A DNA stretch of 29,948 nt from Symbiodinium natans (GCA_905221605.1 CAJNDS010000968.1:838371-868318); one strand, 5' to 3'. Numbered from the stretch's first letter, positions 9,786-16,408 are shown. The notes: generated from the letters alone by a model not told the origin. Program-made: numbers and translations.

Positions 9786-12700
9786 AGTAGGATTCCTGTA
9801 AGGATCCCAAGAGAAGGTAACCCTAGATTCGGAAACCCCAAAAATATGGCTTCTGGCGCAAGTCGGTGCGGGGGGGTGGTGAAACAGTGGCTTGCTTTCT
9901 TACTGCATGTGGTTTAGGGTTTAGGGTTTAGGGTTTGGGGTTCTAGGGGTCCTCGCACATGCTGAAAAGCTGCGGTGTTTGCGAAACCCCATATGAGGGT
10001 TTAGGGTTTAGGGTGTAGGGTTTAGGGACTGATAAGGCTTGACCCTCTCAAGCAGACCTCATTGGAGAGCTGATGAACCAGGGCTTGCGAGACCTCTGAC
10101 CGGATCCGCTGCTCAAAGACGTCGACGCTCCCAAACCACGAGCAGATACCTAGACCCGGGAGTAGCCTAGGATTAAAGAGGGTGCCCCTTTTTGGTTTTA
10201 AGGGGGCTATATGGGAACCCAAGCGCGGAAAAAGGAAATAAGGGCCCAGTCCCGGTCCTAGATGCAGTGACTGATGACCTTCCGATCGCAAAGCATCGCC
10301 TCCCCGGTGTCTGCATCCTCCGTTGTCCCCGGGAGGAGGAAGGGCTCCCCTTCGGGACTTAAAAAAGCTCATACAGCTATCCCAAAAAACTTTATACACC
10401 CTAAACCCTAAACCCTAATCCCTAAACACTAAACCCTAAACCCTAAACCGTAAACCGTAGACCCTAGACCCTAAACCCTAACCCTAAACCCTAAACCCTG
10501 AAGGGTACTACTGGGAAGCCGAAAATCCACGTGATCCACGGTGCAGCACCAACTCTTCACCTTGCCAATGCTGAAGTGAGCCATTTCATCGTGCAGCTCA
10601 TCGATAGTCCGGCAATACCTTGGGGACCAAAGGACCCTGAAGGGGGTTTAGGGTTTAGGGTTTAGGGTTTAGGGTTTAGGGTTTCGGGCTATGGTCCGTG
10701 TGCTCGAAAGGATGCGAGAAAGGATTTATAGGGTTCAGGGTTTCGGGTTTGGTAGTCTCGGGGTGTGCGTGATCCCTTAACCCTCAACCCTCAACTTCAA
10801 CCCTAAACCCTTGCTGCCCCCCAAGGGCCGGCGGCCCAGGTGGACAGCCACCAGCACAACCGAACTTGCAATCGCCAGGAGAGCCGAAAAGAATGGCACC
10901 TGGTTGGGGTTTAGGCTTTCGGGTTTTGGGTTCAGGGGGTCCTCTTGTAAGAGACTCAAGTCTAAACCCTCAACCTGAATCCCTAAACCCCTGACTCTGA
11001 GTAAGGGGGAACAGTGACCCTCTAGACCCTAAACCCTAAACCCACCTGAGTCCCGATCAGGCTCCAGCCGATCGTGCCCGCAGCGTTGATGACGATCAGC
11101 TCAATGATGATCAGGAGAACCCCGGGGCCTAGAACCTAGGCTGGCTCGTAGTGTGGGGTTTAGGGTTTAGGGTTGAGGGTTTAGGGTTTAGGGCTTAGGG
11201 AATTATGAGGTTATAGGGTTCAGGGTTACATGAAAGGGCTACATGGGGGGATATAGGTATTCTCTATCTACTGCCTGAAGGCTCTGATGGAATTCATTGG
11301 GCTAGTTATAGGAGGTTTTTGTATACTACTCTAAAAAGGTACTACATAGGAGCCTTTAGGTAAGAACTCCTAAACCCTAAACCCTAAACCCTAAACCCTA
11401 AACCCTAAACCCTAAACCCTAAACCCTAAACCCTAAACCCTAAACCCACAAAGGAACTGTAGGTCGGATCGTCAGCGCAGGCTTCATACCACGCTGGCGG
11501 CTGTGTAGGAACGCCCCGAGTTCGAAGACACACCTCCGAGACTCAGTGAAGAGGCGCCAAGGGCTCTTGTTCTAGGTTGCCCCTTTTCTATGCTTAATTA
11601 AGTGGTTTCTAACGGAACCTAACCCCCCCAAGAAGGGAATAAGGGCACGACTGGGCATCCTAGTCTTCGTTTAAAAAAAAAACACACAAGAGACGCTCAC
11701 AGACGTACTTCTTCGGCAGATTAGACCCTAAACCCTAAACCCTAAACCCTAAACCCTAAACCCTAAACCCTAAACCCTAAACCCTAAACCCTAAACCCTA
11801 AACCCTAAACCCTAACAAAAGAAGGTGGACCAAAAAAGAAAGGCTCGCTTGAAAGAAGAGCCGGGGCGCCACAAGCGCTTCACGTAGCTCGGATCCCAAA
11901 GAACCTTGGGGACGAACCCTAAACTTCTAAACCCTAAACCCTAAACCCTAAACCCTAAACCCAAACCCTAAAAGGGTCGATGGTTCATATACCCCTGGTA
12001 AAATTATAGTAGTATGAGGGTACGTAAAGAGGACCCCCCCCCCCCCCCCAATTCTTAGGGGTCTGCTTTGGCCCCCAAGGAACAAGCATGGCGTCCGAGC
12101 ATTTCAGAAAGGCTCCCAAGCTCATCAGTGCGTCGTTCTTCAATGACTCATCCGTCTGGGAGATACAAATTCTGTCGATGAAAATCCTGGGGGTCGCCCA
12201 GTAACCACATTGCAAGATGGGTTTAGGGTTTAGGGTTTCTTTACTTTTAAACCCTAAACCCTAAACCCTAAACCCTAAACCCTTTAAAAGGGAACCGTGA
12301 ACCCTCAACAAAAAGATAGGGAAAAGGTGTGCCACTGGGCTGCCAAGAATCTGCTGCCGACTCCGCCAACAAACCAAAGTAACCAGGTACGTGAAGGCCC
12401 CAACGCCAGAACACCAGCCCAGGACAGGAGGCAAGACACCGCCGCTATAGAGCCTTAAGACATATGAGGATAGCAATCAATCAATCAATCAATATATACA
12501 AATAAAAATATATATATATATATATATATGTATGATCATTTATACTAGCTATATATAATACGCCCTAGAGCACAATCCAGGGATGAACAAATGCCACCGT
12601 CTCCGACTTACATTTCAAAGCAGGCCCCCCCCTAAACAATTGCCTGAAGCTCAACTTTTGATAAGCTAAGAGGCGCGCACGTCAGCAAAACAGAAGCCGT

Positions 12701-13472
12701 GCTCACAGCCGCTGCAGCCGCGCTGTTGTTCAAAATCAGCAGGGTCAAAATCTTCGCCCAAACAGACCCGTGCCAACTATGTGACCAAAAGGAAGCCTTG
12801 GTAGCCCAGGAATCATATTGGATACTTTACAAGGGAACCTCGACGCCCTAAACCCTAAACCCTAAACCCAAACCCTAAACCCTAAACCCTAAACCCTCGA
12901 CCCTAGACCCTGGGCCCTAAACCCAAATCGCACTGGGCTACCAAGCAGCAATCCGGGTGCTTGGGCGACTCCAGCCAAAGAACTCGCCATGCCGTTGCCG
13001 CAGGGGCCGTCCCAGACATTTCATCGCCTCTGGGTTCAGGGTTTTGGGTTTATAGGGTTTAGGTTTAGGGTTTATAGGGTATAGGGTATAGGGTTTAGGG
13101 TTTATGAATGTACTTCGTGTATCTATCTAAAGAGGTACTTCGTAGACATAAGGGTTTAGGGTTTAGGGTTTAGGGTTTGCGGGTTCCAGTAACCATGTTA
13201 CATTATGGTAGAAGGGCAGCCTTTTTGGTGCATTTGTTACCCTCAGGAAGGAAACACGGAACCGACAAATGGCCACAGCCGTGGGTGGGCTGCCCTAAAC
13301 CCTAAACTCCCTAAACTCCCTAAACTCCCTAAACCCTAAACCCTAAACCTAAACCCTAAACCCTAAACCCTAAACCCTAAGCCCAGACCTGGAAGGCGGG
13401 GGTGGCCCGCACGATGTCGTCACGGCTGGGAAGCATCTCCGCAACCAAGGAGCTCAACACGAGCTCCCAGTC
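7467..13472 (-). CDS. 19-exon multi-pass membrane protein with split TIR-like domain
   Basis: Joining 19 short islands on the minus strand gives 1572 bp, a 523-codon frame ending in TGA at 7467-7469. Exons: 13472-13389, 13289-13241, 13027-12942, 12796-12681, 12453-12352, 12186-12084, 11904-11870, 11533-11458, 11135-11046, 10899-10829, 10618-10528, 10317-10266, 10149-10058, 8850-8785, 8679-8641, 8408-8330, 8051-7976, 7835-7689, 7584-7467. Acceptors are AG|G except before exons 2 and 16; donors are 12 GT, 4 GC and 2 GA. The product has TIR-like boxes (FWSHSWHG near residue 78, IFIDRICISQTD near 146, RLWCVFEL near 190) separated and followed by hydrophobic segments, which suggests a membrane-anchored TIR-like protein. 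In plant TIR NADases the Glu of the WCxxEL motif is catalytic; enzymatic activity here is inference. The true N-terminus is not found and may lie upstream. The least certain links are exons 1-3, 5-6, 10-11 and 14-16. Several links recreate motifs I remember from dinoflagellate proteins, and that is the main support. Confidence 0.82.
7585..7688 (-). mobile_element. Intron 18: introner family A, uninterrupted copy
   Basis: A 104-bp intron starting GCCTCTTTGTCATAG and ending CCCAACCATGAACTAG. GCCT is also the first four bases of exon 19. It aligns nearly end to end with the outer parts of intron 16 and is one of the few introns here without telomere-type repeats. Ends are weak inverted repeats. 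Confidence 0.75.
7689..7835 (-). CDS. TIR-like gene, exon 18: transmembrane
   Basis: 147 bp, the longest exon, from ACAAAG|GCT to CTCCT|GCCTCT (GC donor). It has a basic segment (WTRRKQRFQ) and then LLECLVSVLVVFGAACLW and further hydrophobic residues. Confidence 0.84.
7976..8051 (-). CDS. TIR-like gene, exon 17: hydrophobic
   Basis: 76 bp from ACCAG|GTT to GGCTG|GTTTGT. It encodes LTYWFAISPTLMLLPG, then CSRAHFCGW across the junction. Phase fits exons 16 and 18. Confidence 0.78.
8052..8329 (-). mobile_element. Intron 16: introner family A copy with nested insertion
   Basis: Starts GTTTCTTTGTCACAG and ends CCCAACCATGAACCAG, matching intron 18 at both ends. The middle is interrupted by about 175 bp made of a foldback element (8111-8230) and a CCCTAAA-type array. 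GTTT at the intron start repeats at the start of exon 17. Confidence 0.75.
8111..8230. mobile_element. Nested foldback element in intron 16
   Basis: About 120 bp with imperfect inverted ends around TATAGGGGCCC on the left and GGGCCCCTACA on the right. It abuts a CCCTAAA/CTCCCTAAA array at 8240-8290. The uninterrupted copy in intron 18 lacks both. Confidence 0.6.
8330..8408 (-). CDS. TIR-like gene, exon 16
   Basis: Encodes FWGYVDLASHWILRGNAAVA then VHNLMR, ending CGTG|GTTTCT. The acceptor is CCCCAG|T, which breaks the AG|G rule, so the start may be misplaced. The donor end is fixed by the intron copy that begins exactly there. Confidence 0.7.
8641..8679 (-). CDS. TIR-like gene, exon 15 (39 bp)
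   Basis: GGAAG|GCG to TTAAAG|GTAACA, one of the best donor sites in the gene. Phase 0 gives ARTALMKLRSCLK; another phase gives an open alternative. Chosen for phase agreement with exon 16. Confidence 0.55.
8688..8755 (+). repeat. TTTAGGG tract in intron 14
   Basis: Fills most of the 105-bp intron between exons 14 and 15. Confidence 0.93.
8785..8850 (-). CDS. TIR-like gene, exon 14
   Basis: Starts at CCGCAG|GTG and encodes VFSYGSVVAFSAPVVPW, continuing exon 13 as L-S-N-E-V-F-S-Y across a 1207-bp intron. The end at GCA|GTTGTT is a guess. A second frame in this island is also open and hydrophobic, so a frameshift or different donor is possible. Confidence 0.65.
9190..9400. repeat. Tandem segmental duplication, copy 1 (intron 13)
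   Basis: Shares ACAGCCGTAGTAAGCAA, GATCCATG, AGGTGTTTCGTGACCTCTG and a final GCCCCATATG block with 9456-9995, in the same order. It is the shorter copy. Open frames here on either strand are not supported as genes, because the block lies between exons 13 and 14. Confidence 0.7.
9456..9995. repeat. Tandem segmental duplication, copy 2 with insertions
   Basis: Collinear with 9190-9400 but more than twice as long. Extra material includes about 130 bp after 9500, a run of about 30 C (9745-9774), and a short TTTAGGG tract (about 9910-9940) near the end of the unit. These are absent from copy 1, so they were probably inserted after duplication. Confidence 0.65.
10058..10149 (-). CDS. TIR-like gene, exon 13: WFGSV segment
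   Basis: 92 bp from TCTAG|GTA to AATGAG|GTCTGC. It encodes ICSWFGSVDVFEQRIRSEV, then SQALVHQLSNE. The acceptor AG is the last base pair step of the upstream TIR element. Confidence 0.88.
10150..10265 (-). mobile_element. Intron 12: introner-like TIR element
   Basis: 116-bp GC-AG intron. In gene sense it begins GCATCTAGGACCGGGACT and ends CCCGGGTCTAG; the ends are inverted repeats (11 of 14 bases). Flanks GCATCT and GTATCT differ at one base and look like a target-site duplication that supplies the donor, with the element end supplying the acceptor AG. The interior resembles the elements at 11572-11663 and 25160-25279. Confidence 0.7.
10266..10317 (-). CDS. TIR-like gene, exon 12
   Basis: 52 bp from CGGAG|GAT to CACT|GCATCT. 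It encodes DADTGEAMLCDRKVISH. The GC donor lies in the flank repeated on the other side of the short TIR-bearing intron at 10150-10265. Confidence 0.83.
10528..10618 (-). CDS. TIR-like gene, exon 11: CC-VDH segment
   Basis: From CCAAG|GTA. It encodes RTIDELHDEMAHFSIGKVK and then SWCCTVDHV. The C-C-x-V-D-H pattern matches what I recall downstream of the membrane segments in the family. The donor is read as GA (CACGTG|GATTTT), giving H-V-D-A-D-T-G-E after splicing; a GT three bases earlier would shorten it by one residue. Confidence 0.85.
10829..10899 (-). CDS. TIR-like gene, exon 10: transmembrane helix
   Basis: Starts at ACCAG|GTG in phase with exon 9 and encodes VPFFSALLAIASSVVLVAVH followed by LGRR. 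The frame stays open to 10809. A GC donor at 10828 gives the phase required by exon 11, but a GT at 10808 is also present, so the 3-prime end is uncertain. Confidence 0.75.
11046..11135 (-). CDS. TIR-like gene, exon 9: transmembrane helix
   Basis: 90 bp, phase 0 to 0, CCTAG|GTT to ACTCAG|GTGGGT. It encodes VLGPGVLLIIIELIVINAAG and then TIGWSLIGTQ. It is strongly hydrophobic in this frame, while the opposite strand reads as an acidic peptide ending in a stop. Confidence 0.85.
11369..11447 (-). repeat. CCCTAAA array in intron 8
   Basis: Eleven units ending ten bases from the donor of exon 8; a TTTAGGG tract (about 11157-11195) lies at the other end of the same intron. Confidence 0.95.
11458..11533 (-). 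CDS. TIR-like gene, exon 8: WCVFEL block
   Basis: 76 bp from CGGAG|GTG to CCTACA|GTTCCT. It encodes CVFELGAFLHSRQRG and then MKPALTIRPT. It carries the Glu corresponding to the catalytic Glu of plant TIR NADases (WCxxEL). The downstream intron and the next exon both begin with GTTC. Confidence 0.88.
11572..11663. mobile_element. Short TIR element inside intron 7
   Basis: 92 bp with ends CTAGGTTGCCC and GGGCATCCTAG in inverted orientation. The right half (AAGGGAATAAGGG then CTGGGCATCCTAG) is shared with 25160-25279. It lies within the 336-bp intron between exons 7 and 8 rather than forming the whole intron. Confidence 0.65.
11726..11815 (-). repeat. CCCTAAA array in intron 7
   Basis: Twelve to thirteen units, perfect except at the edges. 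Confidence 0.95.
11870..11904 (-). CDS. TIR-like gene, exon 7 (35 bp micro-exon)
   Basis: AAG|GTT to TTGTG|GCGCCC, a GC donor. It encodes VLWDPSYVKRL plus part of W. Phase fits exons 6 and 8 exactly and rebuilds a continuous V-L-W-D-P-S-Y-V-K-R-L-W-C-V-F-E-L block. Confidence 0.86.
12084..12186 (-). CDS. TIR-like gene, exon 6: box 2
   Basis: 103 bp from CCCCCAG|GATTTT to ATGCTT|GTTCCT. It encodes IFIDRICISQTDESL, then SLGAFLKCSDAML. The F-I-D-x-x-C-I-x-Q-T-D signature is the most recognisable motif of the dinoflagellate family and corresponds to the TIR box 2 region. The intron that follows contains a poly-C run and CCCTAAA repeats. Confidence 0.88.
12352..12453 (-). CDS. TIR-like gene, exon 5: hydrophobic segment
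   Basis: 102 bp from CTTAAG|G. It encodes GVLPPVLGWCSGVGAFTYLV and then a W-R-S-R-Q basic end, a membrane helix with positive flank. The donor giving a matching phase is a GA site (CAGCA|GATTCT); exon 6 begins with the similar GATTTT. Confidence 0.72.
12474..12555. repeat. (AATC)n and (AT)n microsatellites in intron 4
   Basis: About five TCAA units, then AT-rich and alternating TA sequence. This is the only intron of this size in the gene without telomere-type repeats. Confidence 0.85.
12681..12796 (-). CDS. TIR-like gene, exon 4: box 1
   Basis: Acceptor CCAAG|GCT, donor CTGAC|GTGCGC, 116 bp. It encodes ASFWSHSWHGSVWAKILTLL followed by an Ala-rich hydrophobic stretch. F-x-S-H-S resembles TIR box 1 (DxFISHS), and the SHSWHG then K-x-x-x-L-L pattern is one I recall from dinoflagellate multi-pass proteins. 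Confidence 0.8.
12942..13027 (-). CDS. TIR-like gene, exon 3
   Basis: 86 bp from AGAG|GCG to TTG|GTAGCC. The frame chosen (peptide begins DEMSGTAPAATAW) is the one that enters exon 4 in phase 0. Another frame is also open, so the N-terminal sequence here is less certain than from exon 4 onward. Confidence 0.55.
13241..13289 (-). CDS. TIR-like gene, exon 2 (tentative)
   Basis: A 49-bp exon (phase 0 to 1) fits the phase needed between exons 1 and 3. It ends at GAGG|GTAACA, a donor start (GTAACAA) also used after exon 15. Its acceptor would be AG|C, against the AG|G rule, so the boundary is doubtful. Confidence 0.4.
13293..13381 (-). repeat. CCCTAAA / CTCCCTAAA array in intron 1
   Basis: Contains three 8-bp CTCCCTAA variants between ordinary units, the same order as in intron 16 (8240-8290). 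Confidence 0.93.
13389..13472 (-). CDS. TIR-like gene, exon 1 of the model
   Basis: Open frame of 28 codons between CCCAG|GAC and CAG|GTCTGG. The peptide (DWELVLSSLVAEMLPSRD, then DIVRATPAFQ) looks soluble. It lies between the long TTTAGGG tract at 13.5-13.76 kb and a CCCTAAA tract. It has no start codon, so a further 5-prime exon is expected; 14957-14894 is one candidate. Confidence 0.68.
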
Positions 13473-13497
13473 CTGGGAGCACATTTCGGCTTGGGGT

Positions 13498-13758
13498 TTA
13501 GGGTTTAGGGTTTAGGGTTTAGGGTTTAGGGTTTAGGGTTTAGGGTTTAGGGTTTAGGGTTTAGGGTTTAGGGTTTAGGGGTAGGGTTTAGGGTTTAGGG
13601 TTTAGGGTTTAGGGTTTAGGGTTTAGGGTTTAGGGTTTAGGGTTTAGGGTTTAGGGTTTAGGGTTTAGGGTTTAGGGTTTAGGGTTTAGGGTTTAGGGTT
13701 TAGGGTTTAGGGTTTAGGGTTTGGGGTTTAGGGTTTAGGGTTTAGGGTTTAGGGTTTA
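13498..13758 (+). repeat. Longest TTTAGGG array, about 37 units
   Basis: Perfect apart from one short unit and one TTTGGGG. It lies just upstream of the first modelled exon of the TIR-like gene. Confidence 0.97.
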
Positions 13759-14080
13759 GAGCAAAGGGGCAGTGGTCCGACTGGACGTGTTGAAAACTAC
13801 AATCCCTAAAACCCGAGATTCGACAACAACTGACAGAGGCATGTCCCAGTATACATACACATATGTAGATAGTAGTAAACATCTAACTAAGTAAATACAT
13901 GTCGTACATTCGTATACCCCCCCCAAGGACCCACATTTCCAACTCATCTTCAACTCACTACACACACATGTACACGGCCCCAAACCCTAAACCCTAAACC
14001 CTAAACCCTAAAGCCTAAACCCTAAACCCTAAACCCTAAACTTGTATGTGGCATCCAACTGTATCTCGGTTGTTGGCTCC
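13759..14080. other. Non-coding, repeat-flanked
   Basis: An AT-richer island with a 75-codon minus-strand frame that lacks family resemblance or good splice sites, followed by a CCCTAAA tract (13981-14040). Nothing supportable as a gene. Confidence 0.6.
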
Positions 14081-14345
14081 GGGATCCCGGCCGTTTCAGT
14101 TGAAACGGCAAGGATCCAAGATCCAAGATTTTGCAGGATTTTAGGGTTTAGGGTTTAGGGTTTAGGGTTTAGGGTTTCCTTGCCGAGACATCTTGGAATC
14201 CCGACTCTTGGATCCCGGCCGTTTCCATTGAAGCGTTTTAAATTCGTTTCCATCTCAAGCGGCCGGGACCCAAGATTCACCTTAAGCGTGCCTGTGACAT
14301 CTTGGATCTTGGACCCCGGCCGTTTCAAGTGGGAAACGTTTATTC
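14080..14345. repeat. Cluster of palindromic hairpin units
   Basis: At least four units centred on ATCTTGGATC and CCGGCCGTTTCA, in direct and inverted orientation. At 14088-14130 the arms face each other around a TTTCAGTTGAAA core. A TTTAGGG tract (about 14144-14177) sits inside the cluster. Confidence 0.6.
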
Positions 14346-14380
14346 GTTCCAACTCAATTTTTTGTAAATCAAATCCAGGA

Positions 14381-14518
14381 GCAATTATGGGGGCTTAATA
14401 TGGCTTCCTTACCTCCTTTATAGGGTTCAAGTATGGGCCCTTGGGTTGTGTAGGGTATATGAGGGGTGTATAAGGGGTCCCCTTTTGAGGGCCCATTTCA
14501 GCTGGGCCATGCAGCTTT
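14381..14518. mobile_element. Second copy of the 140-bp element
   Basis: Aligned to the reverse complement of 22938-23077: shared CCCTTGGGTT, GGTATAT and GAGGGGT blocks in the same order and spacing, and ends containing CTTAATATGG and GGGCCATGCA. The length is nearly equal (138 bp). It is more diverged at the ends. Confidence 0.65.
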
Positions 14519-14654
14519 GTGCATGAAGAGCTTGGTGTAGGGTTTGTAACACGCCGCCACGGTGTAGGGTTTAGGGTTTAGGGTTTAGGGTTTAGGGTTT
14601 TAAGGCAACTTTCATAGATTGCCCTTCTGCTATGGCCCACATGGAAGTCGGAGA

Positions 14655-14722
14655 TTTAGTCCGAAATCTTGGATCTTGAATCCGGGCCGATAGGATTAAA
14701 TCGGCCTATCATTCTCTCTTAT
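14655..14722. repeat. Outlying copy of the hairpin unit
   Basis: CGAAATCTTGGATCTTGA followed by a CCGGGCCGAT core and a complementary ATCGGCC arm. Related to the 14080-14345 cluster but about 300 bp away, beyond the 140-bp element. Confidence 0.45.
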
Positions 14723-14893
14723 GCGCACTCGCTGCTTTTCACATGTCAGCAGCCGCATGCATTGCGTTCTGTATGGTTTACAACGCGCCGCTATTCCTGG
14801 AGCTTCTCAAGGAATCATTCTGTAAGGGCACCGAAACCTTGAAGCCTGAACCTAAACCCTTAACCCTAAACAGTGTATAGAACTGACATCAGC

Positions 14894-14957
14894 CGGCCTC
14901 GTCAAGAGTCTCCTCGGGGTGGTGGGGATGCCCCAGCATCTGTGGTGAGTCGACCAT
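14894..14957 (-). CDS. Candidate initiator exon
   Basis: ATG in a GCCATGG context, encoding MVDSPQMLGHPHHPEETLDE, with a possible GC donor GCCG|GCTGAT. It could be the first exon of the TIR-like gene (about 1.4 kb upstream of the first modelled exon), but the phase does not join exon 1 directly. Confidence 0.42.
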
Positions 14958-15246
14958 GGCGTTTAAGGTTTAGGGTTTAGGGTTTAGGGTTGGGGTGTCT
15001 GAAGTTGTGTTCGGCTTAGGGTGGGTGATAGGGCTTAGAGTGGCTTACTAGGAATAGCTGAGATTTTGGATGGGTTGTAGGGCTTAGGGTTTGCGTAGGG
15101 ACGAGGGCTGGAAAGGGGTTTATATTCGAGTTTTGGGGTGGGCATGTCTAGTAAGAATGGGTAGCATGGCCTGCCTTTTTTGGCATAGGTAGGTTGAGAA
15201 TTTAGGGTTTAGGGTTTAGGGTTCAGAACTTAGGGCTTAGGGTTTT

Positions 15247-15400
15247 TCAGGTTTAGTCCCACGCGGATGGTGGTGTGGTATGGAGGATGGCGGGGCCAAA
15301 GCACCGCCACAGGGACGAGATGACCTCGCAGACTCTAAAACTGAAGCCAGACAGCGGCGGGCGCTTCTTCTTTGAACGTCGAAACCCCTCACGACTTGGT
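15247..15400. other. Coding-like island, strand unclear
   Basis: Plus strand from 15290 encodes MAGPKHRHRDEMTSQTLKLK; minus strand encodes HQVVRGFDVQRRSARR up to GCGAG|GTCATC. Both are plausible and cannot both be right. Confidence 0.35.
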
Positions 15401-15444
15401 GCCCCAAGACCCAAAGCCCTAAACCCTAAACCCTAAAGCCTACG

Positions 15445-15539
15445 TCCCTCTGAAGGCTAACTGGTGCAAACTCCACAAGCAACACCTTTATCGTACCGAA
15501 CCCTGCAGGCTGAGCCCTGCCACATTCGTGCTCAGTGAA
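15445..15539 (-). CDS. Candidate exon
   Basis: Encodes TEHECGRAQPAGFGTIKVLL, then VEFAPVSLQRDV. Strong composition, splice edges unresolved. Opposite strand is interrupted. Confidence 0.52.
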
Positions 15540-15585
15540 CCCTAAACCCTAAACCCCAAAGCCGAAACCCTAAACTCTAAACCCT

Positions 15586-15680
15586 TCCGAGGAAGAGAAA
15601 ATGAGCCCAACCGGTTGGCCAAGACGCCGCATGCAGCGTGATGAGCTCCTTCCAGGGGCCTGCACTTTGTCAAAGGGTTA
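15586..15680 (-). CDS. Candidate exon
   Basis: Encodes FDKVQAPGRSSSRCMRRLGQ, then PVGLIFSSSE, near a GAAG|GGTTTAG edge. A plus-strand frame (MSPTGWPRRRMQRDELLPG) overlaps, so strand is likely but not certain. Confidence 0.45.
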
Positions 15681-16124
15681 GCTAAGGGTTTCAGGTTTAG
15701 GGTTTAGGGTTTGAGGAGCCTCCACTGCTGTACCTTTCTAGCGTACGTACACTTTGGGGTTTAGGGCTTTGGGTTTGCGGCTTAGAGCTTAGGGTGCATA
15801 TAAGCAAGACGAAAGAATATATGTCAAAACCCCCTCGGCTTGAACCCCAAGCCCGGAGGTTTAGAGTCTTGGAACCCTAAGCCCTGAACCCCTAAACCCC
15901 AAACCCCAAACCCCAAACCCCGAAAGTTGAAGGAGTTTAGGCAACATAGGGGCCTTCATCATGACAATTGGGCCTAGGGTTTCGGGCTACTATGGGGGCC
16001 TTAATGGTTAAGATATTTTCTGGGGGGGTCTTAGACCCCAAACCGCCAACCCACAAACACCCTAAACCCTAAACCCCAAGCCCTCAAACCCAGAACTAAG
16101 ATCCCCAAGCACGAAAGCAGCCCG

Positions 16125-16190
16125 AGGTACCCAGTGCCGTGAGGATCGCGGCTTTCCTGAGGGGCAGTCGCTGAAGTATCATCTTAGCTC
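16125..16190 (-). CDS. Candidate exon
   Basis: Encodes RLPLRKAAILTALG before G|GTACCT. Short and tentative. Confidence 0.38.
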
Positions 16191-16293
16191 CATTTTCTTG
16201 TGTTGAGTTTTGGGTTCTAGGTTTAGGAATTGTTCCAGGATAGCAGATTCGGAATTTAAGTTGAGTTCAGGTGGAGGTGTGGAGGTACCTCAC

Positions 16294-16408
16294 CGTGCCG
16301 AGCACCAGCAATACCAATACACGTCGCAACACGCCGTATTCAGGCAACTCCGTGCCCCGTCGATGTTCGACACTCATGTCTTTGCCCAGACCCAAAACCG
16401 AAGGTGGC
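16294..16408 (-). CDS. Candidate exon, strong splice sites
   Basis: 115 bp from CTGCAG|GCC to GGCACG|GTGAGG. It encodes GLGKDMSVEHRRGTELPEYG, then VLRRVLVLLVLGT: a polar stretch followed by a hydrophobic end. Not recognised. A 98-codon plus-strand frame over the same region looks like its shadow. Confidence 0.62.

Noticed and set aside
10022-10399. Single 125-codon minus-strand gene
   Set aside because: Parts of the frame are real exons (12 in another frame, 13 in this frame), but the middle is the TIR element and reads as intron; the continuous frame is accidental.
11572-11663. This element as a complete intron splitting an extra exon in intron 7
   Set aside because: Exons 7 and 8 already join in phase and rebuild the RLWCVFEL motif, so an extra exon is not needed.
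13498-13758. A true chromosome end
   Set aside because: Unique sequence and gene exons lie on both sides, and arrays of both orientations occur through the whole window, so these are interstitial repeats.
14155-14398. Overlapping frames on both strands near 14.2-14.4 kb
   Set aside because: They are nearly mirror-image translations of the palindromic hairpin units.
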